From assembly GCF_003072065.1 (NCBI RefSeq), contig NZ_QCYG01000006.1:124001-188000 (forward strand): a DNA stretch of 64,000 bases, given 5' to 3'. The first letter of the stretch is position 1. Every line of letters begins with the position of its first letter. Under the pieces are notes generated by a model. It made no database searches. It was not told where the DNA came from and was given only the letters and a program-made list of their open reading frames with translations. This stretch comes from Thalassorhabdomicrobium marinisediminis. GTDB lineage: Bacteria; Pseudomonadota; Alphaproteobacteria; Rhodobacterales; Rhodobacteraceae. Below are positions 38,071 to 46,868 of this stretch, one piece after another. Made by a program: the position numbers and the translations under genes.

Positions 38071-40209
38071 TTGAACCTCAGGGGGATCATGGCAGCGACG
38101 ATGTTCTGGGCGGCCCCGGTGGCCGCGCAAGAGGGGGGCGTGTTGGATACCGACGCCTTTGTCGCGGCCGTCACCTCGCTTGAAGGGGACGCTACGACCG
38201 AAGTCTTCGCCGATCTGGCCGACGCGCCAGAGGTTCACCGCGATCTGCTCACCTGGCTGCATCTGCGCGACCCCGACACCAAGGCGACCTTCGAGACCTA
38301 CCGCGCCTTCCTTGACCGCCGCGCCCATTGGCCAGGCAACGACCGGATACGCGCGGCGGCCGAGCGGGCGATGGACGACACCCTTTCGGGGACCGAGGTG
38401 CTGTCCTTCTTCGCAGAGGCCGAGGTGCAAACCGGGCAGGGCGCGGTGTCCTATGCGCGCGCGCTGAACGACGCGGGCCGCCGGGACGAGGCCGAAGCGA
38501 TGCTGGTGGATGTCTGGACCAATGACGCCCTGTCCGACAGCAGTTTCCGCGCGATCATGGATGCCTTCCCCGACGTCGTAGCGCCGCATCACGCCACCCG
38601 CGCCGACATGCTGCTGTGGCGCTGGCGCACCTCGGATGCCGAGAACGTCCTGCCGCTGCTCAACGAAGGCGATCAAGCGCTGATGCGCGCGCGCATGGCG
38701 ATCCTCAAACGCGCCGGTGATGTGACCGAACGGATCGAACTGGTGCCCGAGCGGCTGATGTCCGCGCCGGGTCTGGTCTATGACCGGTTCAACTGGTTCG
38801 CGGATCGCGGCGACTGGACCGAGGCCATGAGCATTCTGCTCAAGGCGTCCACCGACGCCGAGGCCCTTGGCATTCCGTGGCGTTGGGGATCATGGCGCCG
38901 CACGCTGGCCCGGTGGCAAATGCGCGAAGGCGAGATCGAGCGCGCCTATCGCATCGCCTCGGAGCATCACATCGCACCGGATGAGACCAATTACAGCGAT
39001 CTGGAGTGGCTGTCGGGCTATCTCGCCCTGACCTACTTCAAGGACTACGAGCGCGCGTTGGAGCACTTCCGGAACTTCGACGCCTCGATCACCTCGCCCA
39101 TCTCTAAGGGGCGTGCGGGTTACTGGATCGGCCGCGCCCATGAAGGGCTTGGCGACGCAAATGCCGCCGTTGCCGCCTTCCATCAGGGCGCGATGCACCA
39201 GACGTCGTTTTACGGTCTGCTTTCGGCGGAAAAGCTCGGCCTGACGTTGAACCCCGAGATTGTAGGCGGTGAGGATTACAGCAACTGGCAAAGCTCGCCC
39301 ATGCTGGAAGAGGATCTGGTGCAAGCCGGGCTGGCGCTTCTGGATGCGAACGAACGCGGGTTGGCGGTCCTGTTCTTCGTCGAAGCAGCCAAGACGCTGG
39401 ATCGGGTCGAGATCGGTCACCTTGGCCAGCTGCTTATGGACCGCGACGAGCCCTTTTTCACGGTGCTGGTCGCGAAATCCGCCGTGCGCAACGATGTGCT
39501 CGTGCAGGACGCCTATTTCCCGGTGCATCCGCTGGCGGGCATGGACTTACCGGTTGACCCTGCCCTTGCACTGGCCATCGCCCGGCAGGAATCCGAGTTC
39601 CGCGAGGATGCGGGCAGCGGGGTCGGGGCGCTGGGGCTGATGCAGTTGATGCCGGACACGGCGCGCGAAGTTGCGGGCAATCTTGATATGCCGTTCAGCC
39701 AGGGCCGCCTGACGACGGACTGGGCCTATAACGTGGCGCTCGGGTCCGAATATCTGTCCTACTTGCAGGGCCAGTTCGGCAATTCGCCGGTGATGATTGC
39801 CGCTGGCTACAACGCAGGGCCCAGCCGTCCGCGCCGCTGGATGGCGGATCGGGGCGACCCCCGGCGGGGCTTCGGCAATCCCGATGCGGTCGATATCATC
39901 GACTGGATCGAACACATTCCGTTCCGCGAAACCCGCAACTACGTCATGCGCGTCACCGAAGGCATCCCGGTCTATCGCGCCCGCCTGACCGGAGAGATCG
40001 GCCCCGTCCGGTTCACCGACCTTCTCATCGGCCAGCAGCCCATGATCCGCCCCCGCGTGCGGCCCGACGATTTGGCGCGCGCGCCGGTGGAAGACGCAGC
40101 GGCGCTGGAACCCGAGGCGCCTCCCGCCGACGAGGCGACCCCGGCCACCCCTGCTTCGCCCGCGGCCCCGGCGCCCGTGCGGCCCGTGGCCCGCGCCGGG
40201 GATCGCTAG
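38071..40209 (+). CDS. slt: soluble lytic transglycosylase (Slt70-like)
   Basis: A 712-residue periplasmic Slt-type transglycosylase that cleaves peptidoglycan to anhydromuropeptides. A helical superhelix of TPR-like repeats (about 40-480) is followed by the catalytic SLT domain with Glu507 in ARQESEF, then GLMQLMPDTA and AGYNAGPSR. The C-terminal about 50 residues are Pro/Ala-rich. I propose a TTG start, preceded by GAGGGGAGGGG, because it gives a normal-length signal peptide ending PVAAQ; an ATG at 38089 is the alternative. Confidence 0.92.
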   Translation: MNLRGIMAATMFWAAPVAAQEGGVLDTDAFVAAVTSLEGDATTEVFADLADAPEVHRDLLTWLHLRDPDTKATFETYRAFLDRRAHWPGNDRIRAAAERAMDDTLSGTEVLSFFAEAEVQTGQGAVSYARALNDAGRRDEAEAMLVDVWTNDALSDSSFRAIMDAFPDVVAPHHATRADMLLWRWRTSDAENVLPLLNEGDQALMRARMAILKRAGDVTERIELVPERLMSAPGLVYDRFNWFADRGDWTEAMSILLKASTDAEALGIPWRWGSWRRTLARWQMREGEIERAYRIASEHHIAPDETNYSDLEWLSGYLALTYFKDYERALEHFRNFDASITSPISKGRAGYWIGRAHEGLGDANAAVAAFHQGAMHQTSFYGLLSAEKLGLTLNPEIVGGEDYSNWQSSPMLEEDLVQAGLALLDANERGLAVLFFVEAAKTLDRVEIGHLGQLLMDRDEPFFTVLVAKSAVRNDVLVQDAYFPVHPLAGMDLPVDPALALAIARQESEFREDAGSGVGALGLMQLMPDTAREVAGNLDMPFSQGRLTTDWAYNVALGSEYLSYLQGQFGNSPVMIAAGYNAGPSRPRRWMADRGDPRRGFGNPDAVDIIDWIEHIPFRETRNYVMRVTEGIPVYRARLTGEIGPVRFTDLLIGQQPMIRPRVRPDDLARAPVEDAAALEPEAPPADEATPATPASPAAPAPVRPVARAGDR

Positions 40210-40228
40210 GCGGCGGTCGCGGGCAGCC

Positions 40229-41092
40229 TTACGACACTTTGCGGGCGCGCCAGAGCGTGAACAGCCCCGCCGCAACGACGACCCCCGCCCCCAGCACCAC
40301 GTTCGGGGCCAGCGTTTCGTGAAACACCAACAGACCGATCGTGCTGGCGAAGACCAGTTGCAGATAGGCAAAGGGCTGCACCGCGCTGGCCTCGGCCACC
40401 TCATAGGTCTTGATGAGCAGCCAATGCCCCGTGACCCCGGTCAGGCAGAGCACGGCCATCCACACCCAGTTTCCGGCGCTCATCGGTTCCCAGAGCCACA
40501 GGCCCAGCGGCGTCATGACCACCGCACCCGAGACGCCGGTCCAGAAGAAGGAGGTCGCCGTGCGATCCTGCCGCGCCACATACCGCGTGAGCAGGCCATA
40601 AAGCGCGAACATGAGTGCTGCGACCAAAGGCACGATGGCGGCGGGGCTGAAGACCGCGTAGCCCGGTTGCAGGATGATCAGCACGCCGACGAAGCCCACC
40701 GCGATGGCCGTCCAACGCCGCCAGCCAACGGCCTCGCCCAGCACCGGACCCGACAGCGCCGCGACCAGCAACGGATAGCTGGTGAAGACCGCATGGGCCT
40801 CGACCAGACCCAAAAGAACGAAGGCCCAGATCATGACGCAGATCTCCGCCGCCAGCAGCACGCCCCGGAAGATCTGCACCAGCGGCTGACGGGTGGCCGC
40901 GGCCGCGCGGACCGATCCGACTTGCCGTTTTGCCAGCGCGATCACGAAGGCGGCAAAAAACCAGTAGCGGATCATCACCACCATCAGCACGTTGTATTCC
41001 CCCGCCAGATGACGGCTGATCCCGTCCTGCACGGCGAAAACGAATGTGGCGGCGATCATCAGCAAGATGCCGAGCCGCGTGTTCTGGGTCAT
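40229..41092 (-). CDS. DMT-superfamily (EamA) transporter
   Basis: A 287-residue membrane protein with ten predicted helices arranged as two EamA repeats, the first beginning LGILLMIAATFVFAVQDG and the second after the central loop near VPLVAALMFALYGLLTR. Typical features are the HLAGEYNVLMVVMIRYWF helix pair and the C-terminal Lys-rich end ARKVS. Such transporters export metabolites or amino acids; the substrate is unknown. Its ATG overlaps the mnmD stop (ATGA), so it is co-translated with the tRNA methyltransferase. Confidence 0.92.
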   Translation of the reverse strand: MTQNTRLGILLMIAATFVFAVQDGISRHLAGEYNVLMVVMIRYWFFAAFVIALAKRQVGSVRAAAATRQPLVQIFRGVLLAAEICVMIWAFVLLGLVEAHAVFTSYPLLVAALSGPVLGEAVGWRRWTAIAVGFVGVLIILQPGYAVFSPAAIVPLVAALMFALYGLLTRYVARQDRTATSFFWTGVSGAVVMTPLGLWLWEPMSAGNWVWMAVLCLTGVTGHWLLIKTYEVAEASAVQPFAYLQLVFASTIGLLVFHETLAPNVVLGAGVVVAAGLFTLWRARKVS

Positions 41093-41754
41093 GCCCGCAC
41101 CCCCCGCGTCATGTGCCGTTTGCGCCCGAAGCCGGGCGTGCGTTCGATGGTGAAGCCTGCGTCCTCCAACCCGCGCCGCACGAACCCGGCGGCGGTATAG
41201 GTCGCACAGGTGCCGCCCGGCACCGTATGCGCACCCACCTGGGCGAGCAGATCGGCTTGCCAGAGTTCGGGGTTCTTGGCCGGTGAAAAGCCGTCCAGAT
41301 ACCACGCGTCGGCGTGCCCGCCCCACCGGGGCAGCGTGTCGCGCGCATCGCCCGGTATCACGCGCAACTCGAAATCCTCGCCGTTGAGCTGCGGAGCGGG
41401 ACCATCCAGCGCCATGTCGCGCAGGTCGTCGGGCAACCCGTCAAACACCGCCAAGGCGCGGGCACGATCCGCAAGTGGCATGGGATAGGCTTCGAAACTG
41501 GTGAACCGCAACCGGCCCGCGATGCCCGCCGCCCGCCATGCGGCGAGCGTCACGAGGAAGTTCAACCCGGTGCCAAAGCCCAATTCGGCCACGTGAAAGC
41601 CATCGCGGAACCGCGCGGGCAGGGCGTTGCCCTGCAAAAACACGTGCTGCGTTTCGGCCACGCCATCATCGAGCGAATAATACGGATCGTCGAAACGCGT
41701 CGACACCGGAACCCCGCTGTCGCGCCATTCCACCTTCTCGCACTGGTCTGTCAT
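41089..41754 (-). CDS. mnmD: tRNA 5-aminomethyl-2-thiouridine methyltransferase MnmD (stand-alone MnmC1 domain)
   Basis: A 221-residue SAM-dependent methyltransferase equivalent to the N-terminal domain of E. coli MnmC, making the final methylation in mnm5s2U34 synthesis on wobble uridines. The SAM site is AELGFGTGLNFLVT and the family signature is WYLDGFSPAKNPELW. The start MTDQCEKVEW has AAGG nine bases upstream. It lacks the FAD domain, but an FAD oxidoreductase that could supply it begins 48 bases away on the other strand. Confidence 0.93.
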   Translation of the reverse strand: MTDQCEKVEWRDSGVPVSTRFDDPYYSLDDGVAETQHVFLQGNALPARFRDGFHVAELGFGTGLNFLVTLAAWRAAGIAGRLRFTSFEAYPMPLADRARALAVFDGLPDDLRDMALDGPAPQLNGEDFELRVIPGDARDTLPRWGGHADAWYLDGFSPAKNPELWQADLLAQVGAHTVPGGTCATYTAAGFVRRGLEDAGFTIERTPGFGRKRHMTRGVRA

Positions 41755-41802
41755 TGCATTCTGCCTTAACTGGTCGGGACACGAATACGACACGGGGCGG
41801 CA

Positions 41803-42840
41803 ATGGCAACGGTGGATCTTGAGGTGCGCGGCGCGGGGGTTTTCGGCCTCTCGATCGCCTGGGAGTGCGCCCGGCGCGGGGCGAAGGTGCGCGTGGTCGA
41901 TCCCGGTGGCGTCGGGGCCGGGGCCTCAGGCGGGATCGTCGGCGCGCTGGCCCCCCATGTGCCGGAACAGTGGAACCCGAAAAAGGCCTTTCAGCTTGAA
42001 AGCCTGCTGCTGGCCGGGGGGTGGTGGCAGGCGGTGGAAGCTGCCTCGGGCCTGTCGTCCGGCTACGGGCGCACCGGACGGTTGCAACCCCTCATCGAAG
42101 GGGGGGAGGCTTTGGCGATGGCGCGGGCAGAAAGTGCCGCGACCCTGTGGCAAGGCCGCGCCGTTTGGGAGGTGGTCGAGGCGACGACGGGCTTCGCGCC
42201 GCTTACGCCCGCAGGCAAACTGATCCGTGACACGCTGTCTGCGCGCCTGCATCCGGCCCAAGCCTGCGCGGCTCTTGCCGCGGCGATCCGGGCGCGCGGG
42301 GGGCAGATCGTTCCCACGGCTGAGCCACCCCACAGAGGCCCGGTGGTCTGGGCCACCGGCTGGCAGGGGCTTGAGGCGCTGACCCGCCAGCACAGCCGCA
42401 TGGTCGGTGCGGGGATCAAGGGGCAGGCGGTGCTTCTGGACTTTGACGCCCGCGACCAGCCGCAACTCTTTGTCGATGGCCTCCACGTGATCCCCCACGC
42501 GGACGGCACCACGGCCATCGGCTCAACCACCGAACGCGAGTTCGACGACCCGACCGGCACCGATGCCCAATGCGACGCGCTGCTGGCCAAGGCGCGCGCC
42601 CGGGTGCCTGCGTTGGCCGAGGCGCGGGAACTGCGCCGCTGGGCGGGCGTGCGCCCCCGCGCCCGCACCCGCGCGCCAATGCTGGGGGCGCATCCGTTCC
42701 GCCCCGGCCATTTCATCGCCAACGGCGGCTTCAAGATCGGCTTCGGCATGGCCCCGCTCTGCGCCGAAACGCTGGCCGATCTGATCCTCGACGGACAAGA
42801 CGCGATTCCCGACGCCTTTCGCCCCGAAGCCTCGCTCTAG
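41803..42840 (+). CDS. FAD-dependent DAO-family oxidoreductase, candidate MnmC2
   Basis: A 345-residue D-amino-acid-oxidase-fold flavoprotein. The dinucleotide motif is VRGAGVFGLSIAWECARRGA, with Arg replacing the usual first hydrophobic-Gly context. Next come the second FAD contact ASGGIVGALAPHVPEQW and a C-terminal GGFKIGFGMAP substrate/FAD cap motif. The ASG-x-GALxP pattern resembles the MnmC C-terminal domain, which oxidatively removes the carboxymethyl group of cmnm5U. The divergent position next to mnmD supports this, but a glycine/D-amino-acid oxidase (ThiO-like) is an alternative. It converges with the MaoC/HTD2 gene. Confidence 0.85.
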   Translation: MATVDLEVRGAGVFGLSIAWECARRGAKVRVVDPGGVGAGASGGIVGALAPHVPEQWNPKKAFQLESLLLAGGWWQAVEAASGLSSGYGRTGRLQPLIEGGEALAMARAESAATLWQGRAVWEVVEATTGFAPLTPAGKLIRDTLSARLHPAQACAALAAAIRARGGQIVPTAEPPHRGPVVWATGWQGLEALTRQHSRMVGAGIKGQAVLLDFDARDQPQLFVDGLHVIPHADGTTAIGSTTEREFDDPTGTDAQCDALLAKARARVPALAEARELRRWAGVRPRARTRAPMLGAHPFRPGHFIANGGFKIGFGMAPLCAETLADLILDGQDAIPDAFRPEASL

Positions 42841-43628
42841 CGCATCACCGCTTCCATGCATTGCACGCCGTCCGGCCCGCGCACCCATGCGGCCCCGTCA
42901 GCCCAGCACAGTTCGGCCTCCTGCGGGAGGGTTAGGGGGGCGGTCGCGCGGTAGCTGGCTTCGGTCAACGGGCGCTGCAGCATCCTCTCGCCCAGCAGCA
43001 ACAGATGCTGCGCCAGAAGCGGCCCGTGGACCACGAGCCCGTCGTAGCCTTCAACCTGCGTGGCATAGGGCGCGTCGTAATGGATGCGATGCCCGTTAAA
43101 GGTCAGGGCCGAGTAGCGGAACAGCGTGGTGGTATCGACGTGCAAAGGCTCGCGGTGATGCGCGTCACTGCGGGCGGGAGGATGCTCCGCAGTGCCGCCA
43201 TCCTCGCGGTAGACGAGGTCCTGCCACTCGGTCAGAACCACCGCCCCGCGCTGCCGGATGTCGTGCCGCAGCCGCACGAAGGCCAGCGGCCCTGACCGGC
43301 CCGACTTGCGCGTCACGCCTTCGACGAAGGACAGTTTCTCGGCGCGGATTCCGGCCTTCAGAGGGGCGTGAAACAACAGCCGCCCCGCCGCCCACATCCG
43401 CCGCGGCAATCCCATGTCGGGCAGGAAATCCCCCGGCGCCGGGTGCCCGTCGCGGCCAAGCTGCGCGGACGGTTGCGCGTCCCAGAAGTAGATCTGGTGA
43501 AAGAACGGCGGCAAGGCACTGCCCGCTTCAAGGGTTTGCGGCAGGCCCAAAGTGGCCTGCAGCGCGCGGGCGCGGGCGGGGTCGATCACGTCGGTCAGGA
43601 TGCGGGAATGGGCGGGCTGCTGTGTCAT
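42837..43628 (-). CDS. MaoC/HTD2-type hydroxyacyl dehydratase
   Basis: A 263-residue hot-dog-fold protein of the FAS1-like/HTD2 dehydratase group (relatives include mesaconyl-C4-CoA hydratase). The N-terminal half contains LPPFFHQIYFWD and GLPRRMWAAGRLLFHAPL. The second hot-dog has TTTLFRYSALTFNGHRIHYD, in which the Asn-His-Arg-His-Asp cluster holds the catalytic residues, and GLVVHGPLLAQHLL. It would hydrate or dehydrate an acyl-CoA. The start overlaps no gene; its promoter region is shared with the TPP-enzyme gene. Confidence 0.87.
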   Translation of the reverse strand: MTQQPAHSRILTDVIDPARARALQATLGLPQTLEAGSALPPFFHQIYFWDAQPSAQLGRDGHPAPGDFLPDMGLPRRMWAAGRLLFHAPLKAGIRAEKLSFVEGVTRKSGRSGPLAFVRLRHDIRQRGAVVLTEWQDLVYREDGGTAEHPPARSDAHHREPLHVDTTTLFRYSALTFNGHRIHYDAPYATQVEGYDGLVVHGPLLAQHLLLLGERMLQRPLTEASYRATAPLTLPQEAELCWADGAAWVRGPDGVQCMEAVMR

Positions 43629-43765
43629 CGCGCCAAATTGACGAAAACGCGCGGCAATGCCAAGGGCTGCAGCGCCCGACGTTGCGATGGGGCGCCGATA
43701 CCTCGACAGCACTTGCAAGCCGCGCTCAGTCGCGCATTGTGGCGTCAATCAACCGGAGGTGTCCC

Positions 43766-45421
43766 ATGTCTGTTTCTGCATCCCGTCACGGCGGCCAGAT
43801 CCTTGTCGATCAACTCGAGCTTCTGGGCGTGCGCCGCGTTTTCTCGGTCCCCGGTGAGAGCTTTCTGGCCGCCTTGGACGGGCTGCACGATGCCAAGATC
43901 GACAACATCGTTTGCCGGCAAGAGGGCGGCGCCGCGATGATGGCCGAAGCTTACGGCAAGATGACCGGCCAGCCCGGCGTGGCCTTCGTCACCCGCGGCC
44001 CCGGTGCCACCAACGCCAGCGCGGGGGTTCACGTCGCTATGCAGGACAGCACCCCGATGGTGCTGTTCGTGGGCCAGATCCGCGCCGAGGACCGCGACCG
44101 CGAGGCATTTCAGGAAGTCGACTACCGCGCCATGTTCGGGGCCATCGCCAAATGGGTGACCGAGGTGGACCACACCGACCGGTTGCCCGAATATATCGCC
44201 CGCGCCTTCAACGTCGCCACCTCGGGGCGGCCCGGTCCGGTGGTGCTGGCGCTGCCCGAAGACATGCTGTCCGCGCAGGCTGATGTGGCCGACGGGCGCG
44301 GGCCGATCGTCGAGCTGGCGCCTAGGTTGAACGGCGTCGCGCGGGACACGCTGGATTGGCTGTCGCACTTCGAACGCCCACTGGTGGTCGTGGGCGGCCC
44401 CCACTGGACCGCCGAAGCCGCGCAGGACCTGTCCGCCTTCGCCGAACGGCAGGGTCTGCCAGTGACGCTGGGCTTCCGGCGGCAGGATTACCTCGACAAC
44501 CGCCACCCCAGTTATGCGGGCGACCTCAACGTCGGCGTGAATCCGAAACTGGCGCAACGGATGCGCGACGCAGACGCGCTGCTGGTCATCGGCTCGCGTC
44601 TGGGGGACATCGAAACCCAAGGCTATTCGCTGATTGACCCGAAAGACCCGAATTGCGCGATTGCCCATGTGCACGCGGACCCGAACGAACATGGCCGGGT
44701 TTATCACCCCGACATCGCCATCACGGCCAACGCCGTCGCCTTCACCCGCGCGCTGGCGGATCTGCCCGCCTGTGACACTGACTGGTCCGATTGGACCCGC
44801 GCCGCGCGGGCCGATTACGACAGCTGGAAAACCCCGTATGAGACACCGGGAGACGTGAAGCTGGAGCAGGTGATCGCCTGGCTGTCCGAAAATCTGCCCG
44901 CGGATGCGATCCTGACCAACGGGGCGGGCAACTACGCCGCCTTCCTGCACCGTTATTTCGTCTACAAGCAACACGGCACCCAGCTCGCGCCGACCTCCGG
45001 CTCCATGGGCTACGGCATTCCGGCGGCGATCTCGGCGTCCTTGCACCACTCCGACCGCACGGTGGTCTGCCTTGCGGGCGATGGCTGCTTCCAGATGACC
45101 TGTAACGAGCTGTCGACCGCCGCGCAGCACGGGGCCACCCCCATCGTGGTGGTCGTCAACAACGGCCGCTACGGCACGATCCGCATGCATCAGGAAAAAC
45201 ACTACCCCGGCCGCGTCTCCGGCACGATGCTTGCCAACCCCGACTTCGCTGCTCTTGCCCGCGCCTATGGCGGCCATGGCGAGACGGTGACGAAAACCGA
45301 AGACTTCGCCGCCGCCTTCGCGCGCGCGCAGGACAGCGGCACATTGGCGGTGATCGAATTGCAGGTCAGCGAAGACGCGCTGTCGACGACGCTCACCCTC
45401 TCGGGCCTCGCGTCGTCCTGA
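43766..45421 (+). CDS. thiamine-pyrophosphate-dependent enzyme (acetolactate synthase-like)
   Basis: A 551-residue three-domain TPP enzyme. The N-terminal PYR domain begins GGQILVDQLELLGVRRVFSVPGE and carries the catalytic Glu in CRQEGGAAMMAEAYGK. The central Rossmann-like domain follows, and the C-terminal PP domain has the TPP/Mg motif GDGCFQMTCNELSTA (about 438-452) ending in VVVNN. A GGAGGT Shine-Dalgarno precedes the ATG. No small regulatory subunit gene follows, so a catabolic acetolactate synthase or a related decarboxylase/carboligase is more likely than biosynthetic IlvB. Confidence 0.88.
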   Translation: MSVSASRHGGQILVDQLELLGVRRVFSVPGESFLAALDGLHDAKIDNIVCRQEGGAAMMAEAYGKMTGQPGVAFVTRGPGATNASAGVHVAMQDSTPMVLFVGQIRAEDRDREAFQEVDYRAMFGAIAKWVTEVDHTDRLPEYIARAFNVATSGRPGPVVLALPEDMLSAQADVADGRGPIVELAPRLNGVARDTLDWLSHFERPLVVVGGPHWTAEAAQDLSAFAERQGLPVTLGFRRQDYLDNRHPSYAGDLNVGVNPKLAQRMRDADALLVIGSRLGDIETQGYSLIDPKDPNCAIAHVHADPNEHGRVYHPDIAITANAVAFTRALADLPACDTDWSDWTRAARADYDSWKTPYETPGDVKLEQVIAWLSENLPADAILTNGAGNYAAFLHRYFVYKQHGTQLAPTSGSMGYGIPAAISASLHHSDRTVVCLAGDGCFQMTCNELSTAAQHGATPIVVVVNNGRYGTIRMHQEKHYPGRVSGTMLANPDFAALARAYGGHGETVTKTEDFAAAFARAQDSGTLAVIELQVSEDALSTTLTLSGLASS

Positions 45422-45423
45422 CT

Positions 45424-45455
45424 TCATCTGACCGGATAAACTCGCCCCGCAGGGC
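45424..45455 (-). repeat. intergenic repeat copy B after the class III aminotransferase
   Basis: On the minus strand a GCCC-TGCG-GGGC hairpin (45455-45444) is followed by GAGTTTA, three variable bases and GGTCAGATGAAG. It begins directly after the aminotransferase stop at 45458 and runs up to the convergent TPP-enzyme stop. Same architecture as copies A and C. Confidence 0.7.
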
Positions 45456-45457
45456 CG

Positions 45458-46771
45458 TTATCCGTTGCCGAGCACGCGGCGCAGCGTCGCGCCGATCTCG
45501 TCGATGTGCTCTTGCGTCAGGACAAGCGGCGGCGACATGCACATGGCGTCGCCCACGGGCCGCGCGATCAGACCCTCGTCCCACAGGGCGGCATGGGCCG
45601 CGCGTCCGGCATCGCCAACCGCGCCCTGTTGCGCAAGCTGCACGGCGCCGATGATGCCGCAACTGCGCACATCGATCACCGCGTCGAGGTCGGCCAATCC
45701 GTGCAGCATGTCGGCCCAGGGTTCGGCCAGATCGCGGGCGTTCTCGAACACCTTGTCGTCGCGGTAAACATCGAGCGTTGCGATACAGGCCGCGGCCGCC
45801 AACGGGTGGCCGGAATAGGTGTAGCCGTGGAACAGGTCCGGCACCTTGGATGGCGCTTTGCGGAAGACCTCGCGCACGCGCGAGGTGGTGAGCACGCCGC
45901 CCATGGGGACGGTCGCGTTTGTCATCCCCTTGGCGCAGGTCACAAGATCGGGTTGCACGCCGAAGGCCTCATAGGCGAAGGGGGTGCCCATGCGGCCGAA
46001 GCCGGTGATCACCTCGTCGAAAATCAACAGAATACCATGGGCATCGCAAATCTCGCGCAGGCGCTGCAGATAGCCCTTGGGCGGCGGGAAGACACCGCCA
46101 GCACCGGAGACGGGCTCAACGATCACCGCCGCGATGGCATGACCGCCGTGCAGGTCGCACAGACGTTGCAGATCGTCGGCCAGGTCCGCCCCGTGGTCGG
46201 GCTGACCCCGGCTGAACCGGTTTTCTTCAAGCACCGTGTGCCGCATATGTGCCGCAGAGGGGTAGAGCGTGCCGAACTGGCCCTTGTTCGCGCCGATTCC
46301 GCCGACGCTCAGCCCGCCGAAATTGATCCCGTGATAGGCCTTCTCGCGTCCCACCAGAATGCGCCGCTCACCTTCGCCGTTCGCCATGTGGTAGGCGAGC
46401 GCAATTTTCAGCGCCGTGTCCACCGCCTCGGAGCCGGAGTTGGTGAAGAACACGTGATCTAGCCCCGGCGCCAGATCGACGACGCGGGCGGCCGCCTCGA
46501 ATGCGATCGGGTGGCCCTGACCGAAGCTGTGGACGAAATCCAGCTCGGCCGCCTGATCCTGGATCGCCTTGACGATGCGCGGGTGGTTGTGCCCCGCGTT
46601 GCAGCACCACAGGCCGCCGGTGCCGTCGAACAGCTGCTTGCCGTCGATGGTGGAATAATAGACGCCGTCGGCCTTGTTGATCAGGCGGGGGTTTTCCTGA
46701 AAGGCGCGGCTCGCTGTAAACGGCATCCAGAAGCTGTCAAGATCATTGGGAACGCGGACGGTATCGGGCAT
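45458..46771 (-). CDS. class III aminotransferase (omega-amino-acid/beta-alanine:pyruvate type)
   Basis: A 437-residue fold-type I PLP enzyme of the class III family. The N-terminal FWMPFTASRAFQENPRLI block, with the following GTGGLWCCNAGH, matches omega-amino acid:pyruvate transaminases. FFTNSGSEAVDTALK, the acidic FDEVITGFGRMG and the PLP lysine in TCAKGMTNATVPMGG complete the active site. The ATG is preceded by AAAGGAG. It converges with the TPP-enzyme gene. Likely substrates are beta-alanine or other omega-amino acids, but not proven by sequence. Confidence 0.92.
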   Translation of the reverse strand: MPDTVRVPNDLDSFWMPFTASRAFQENPRLINKADGVYYSTIDGKQLFDGTGGLWCCNAGHNHPRIVKAIQDQAAELDFVHSFGQGHPIAFEAAARVVDLAPGLDHVFFTNSGSEAVDTALKIALAYHMANGEGERRILVGREKAYHGINFGGLSVGGIGANKGQFGTLYPSAAHMRHTVLEENRFSRGQPDHGADLADDLQRLCDLHGGHAIAAVIVEPVSGAGGVFPPPKGYLQRLREICDAHGILLIFDEVITGFGRMGTPFAYEAFGVQPDLVTCAKGMTNATVPMGGVLTTSRVREVFRKAPSKVPDLFHGYTYSGHPLAAAACIATLDVYRDDKVFENARDLAEPWADMLHGLADLDAVIDVRSCGIIGAVQLAQQGAVGDAGRAAHAALWDEGLIARPVGDAMCMSPPLVLTQEHIDEIGATLRRVLGNG

Positions 46772-46848
46772 GGGGAAACTCCTTTGCGCAGACCCTGACA
46801 CGGGCTTTTCGACCCTTCAAGCCCCCTGTTGCACGGGGTCGGAACGCT

Positions 46849-46867
46849 GCGCCGATCCGCTCGGCGC
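46849..46867 (-). terminator. hairpin after the zntB-like gene
   Basis: A perfect 7-bp stem GCGCCGA/TCGGCGC with a 5-base loop lies immediately after the minus-strand stop at 46869. It lacks a T-run, so it may slow or end the cobO-zntB transcript or simply protect it from 3' decay. Confidence 0.4.
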
Positions 46868-46868
46868 C

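Noticed and set aside
43745-45427. Minus-strand open frame of about 560 codons opposite the TPP enzyme
   Set aside because: Shadow of a gene with intact TPP-binding motifs; composition is typical of antisense frames.
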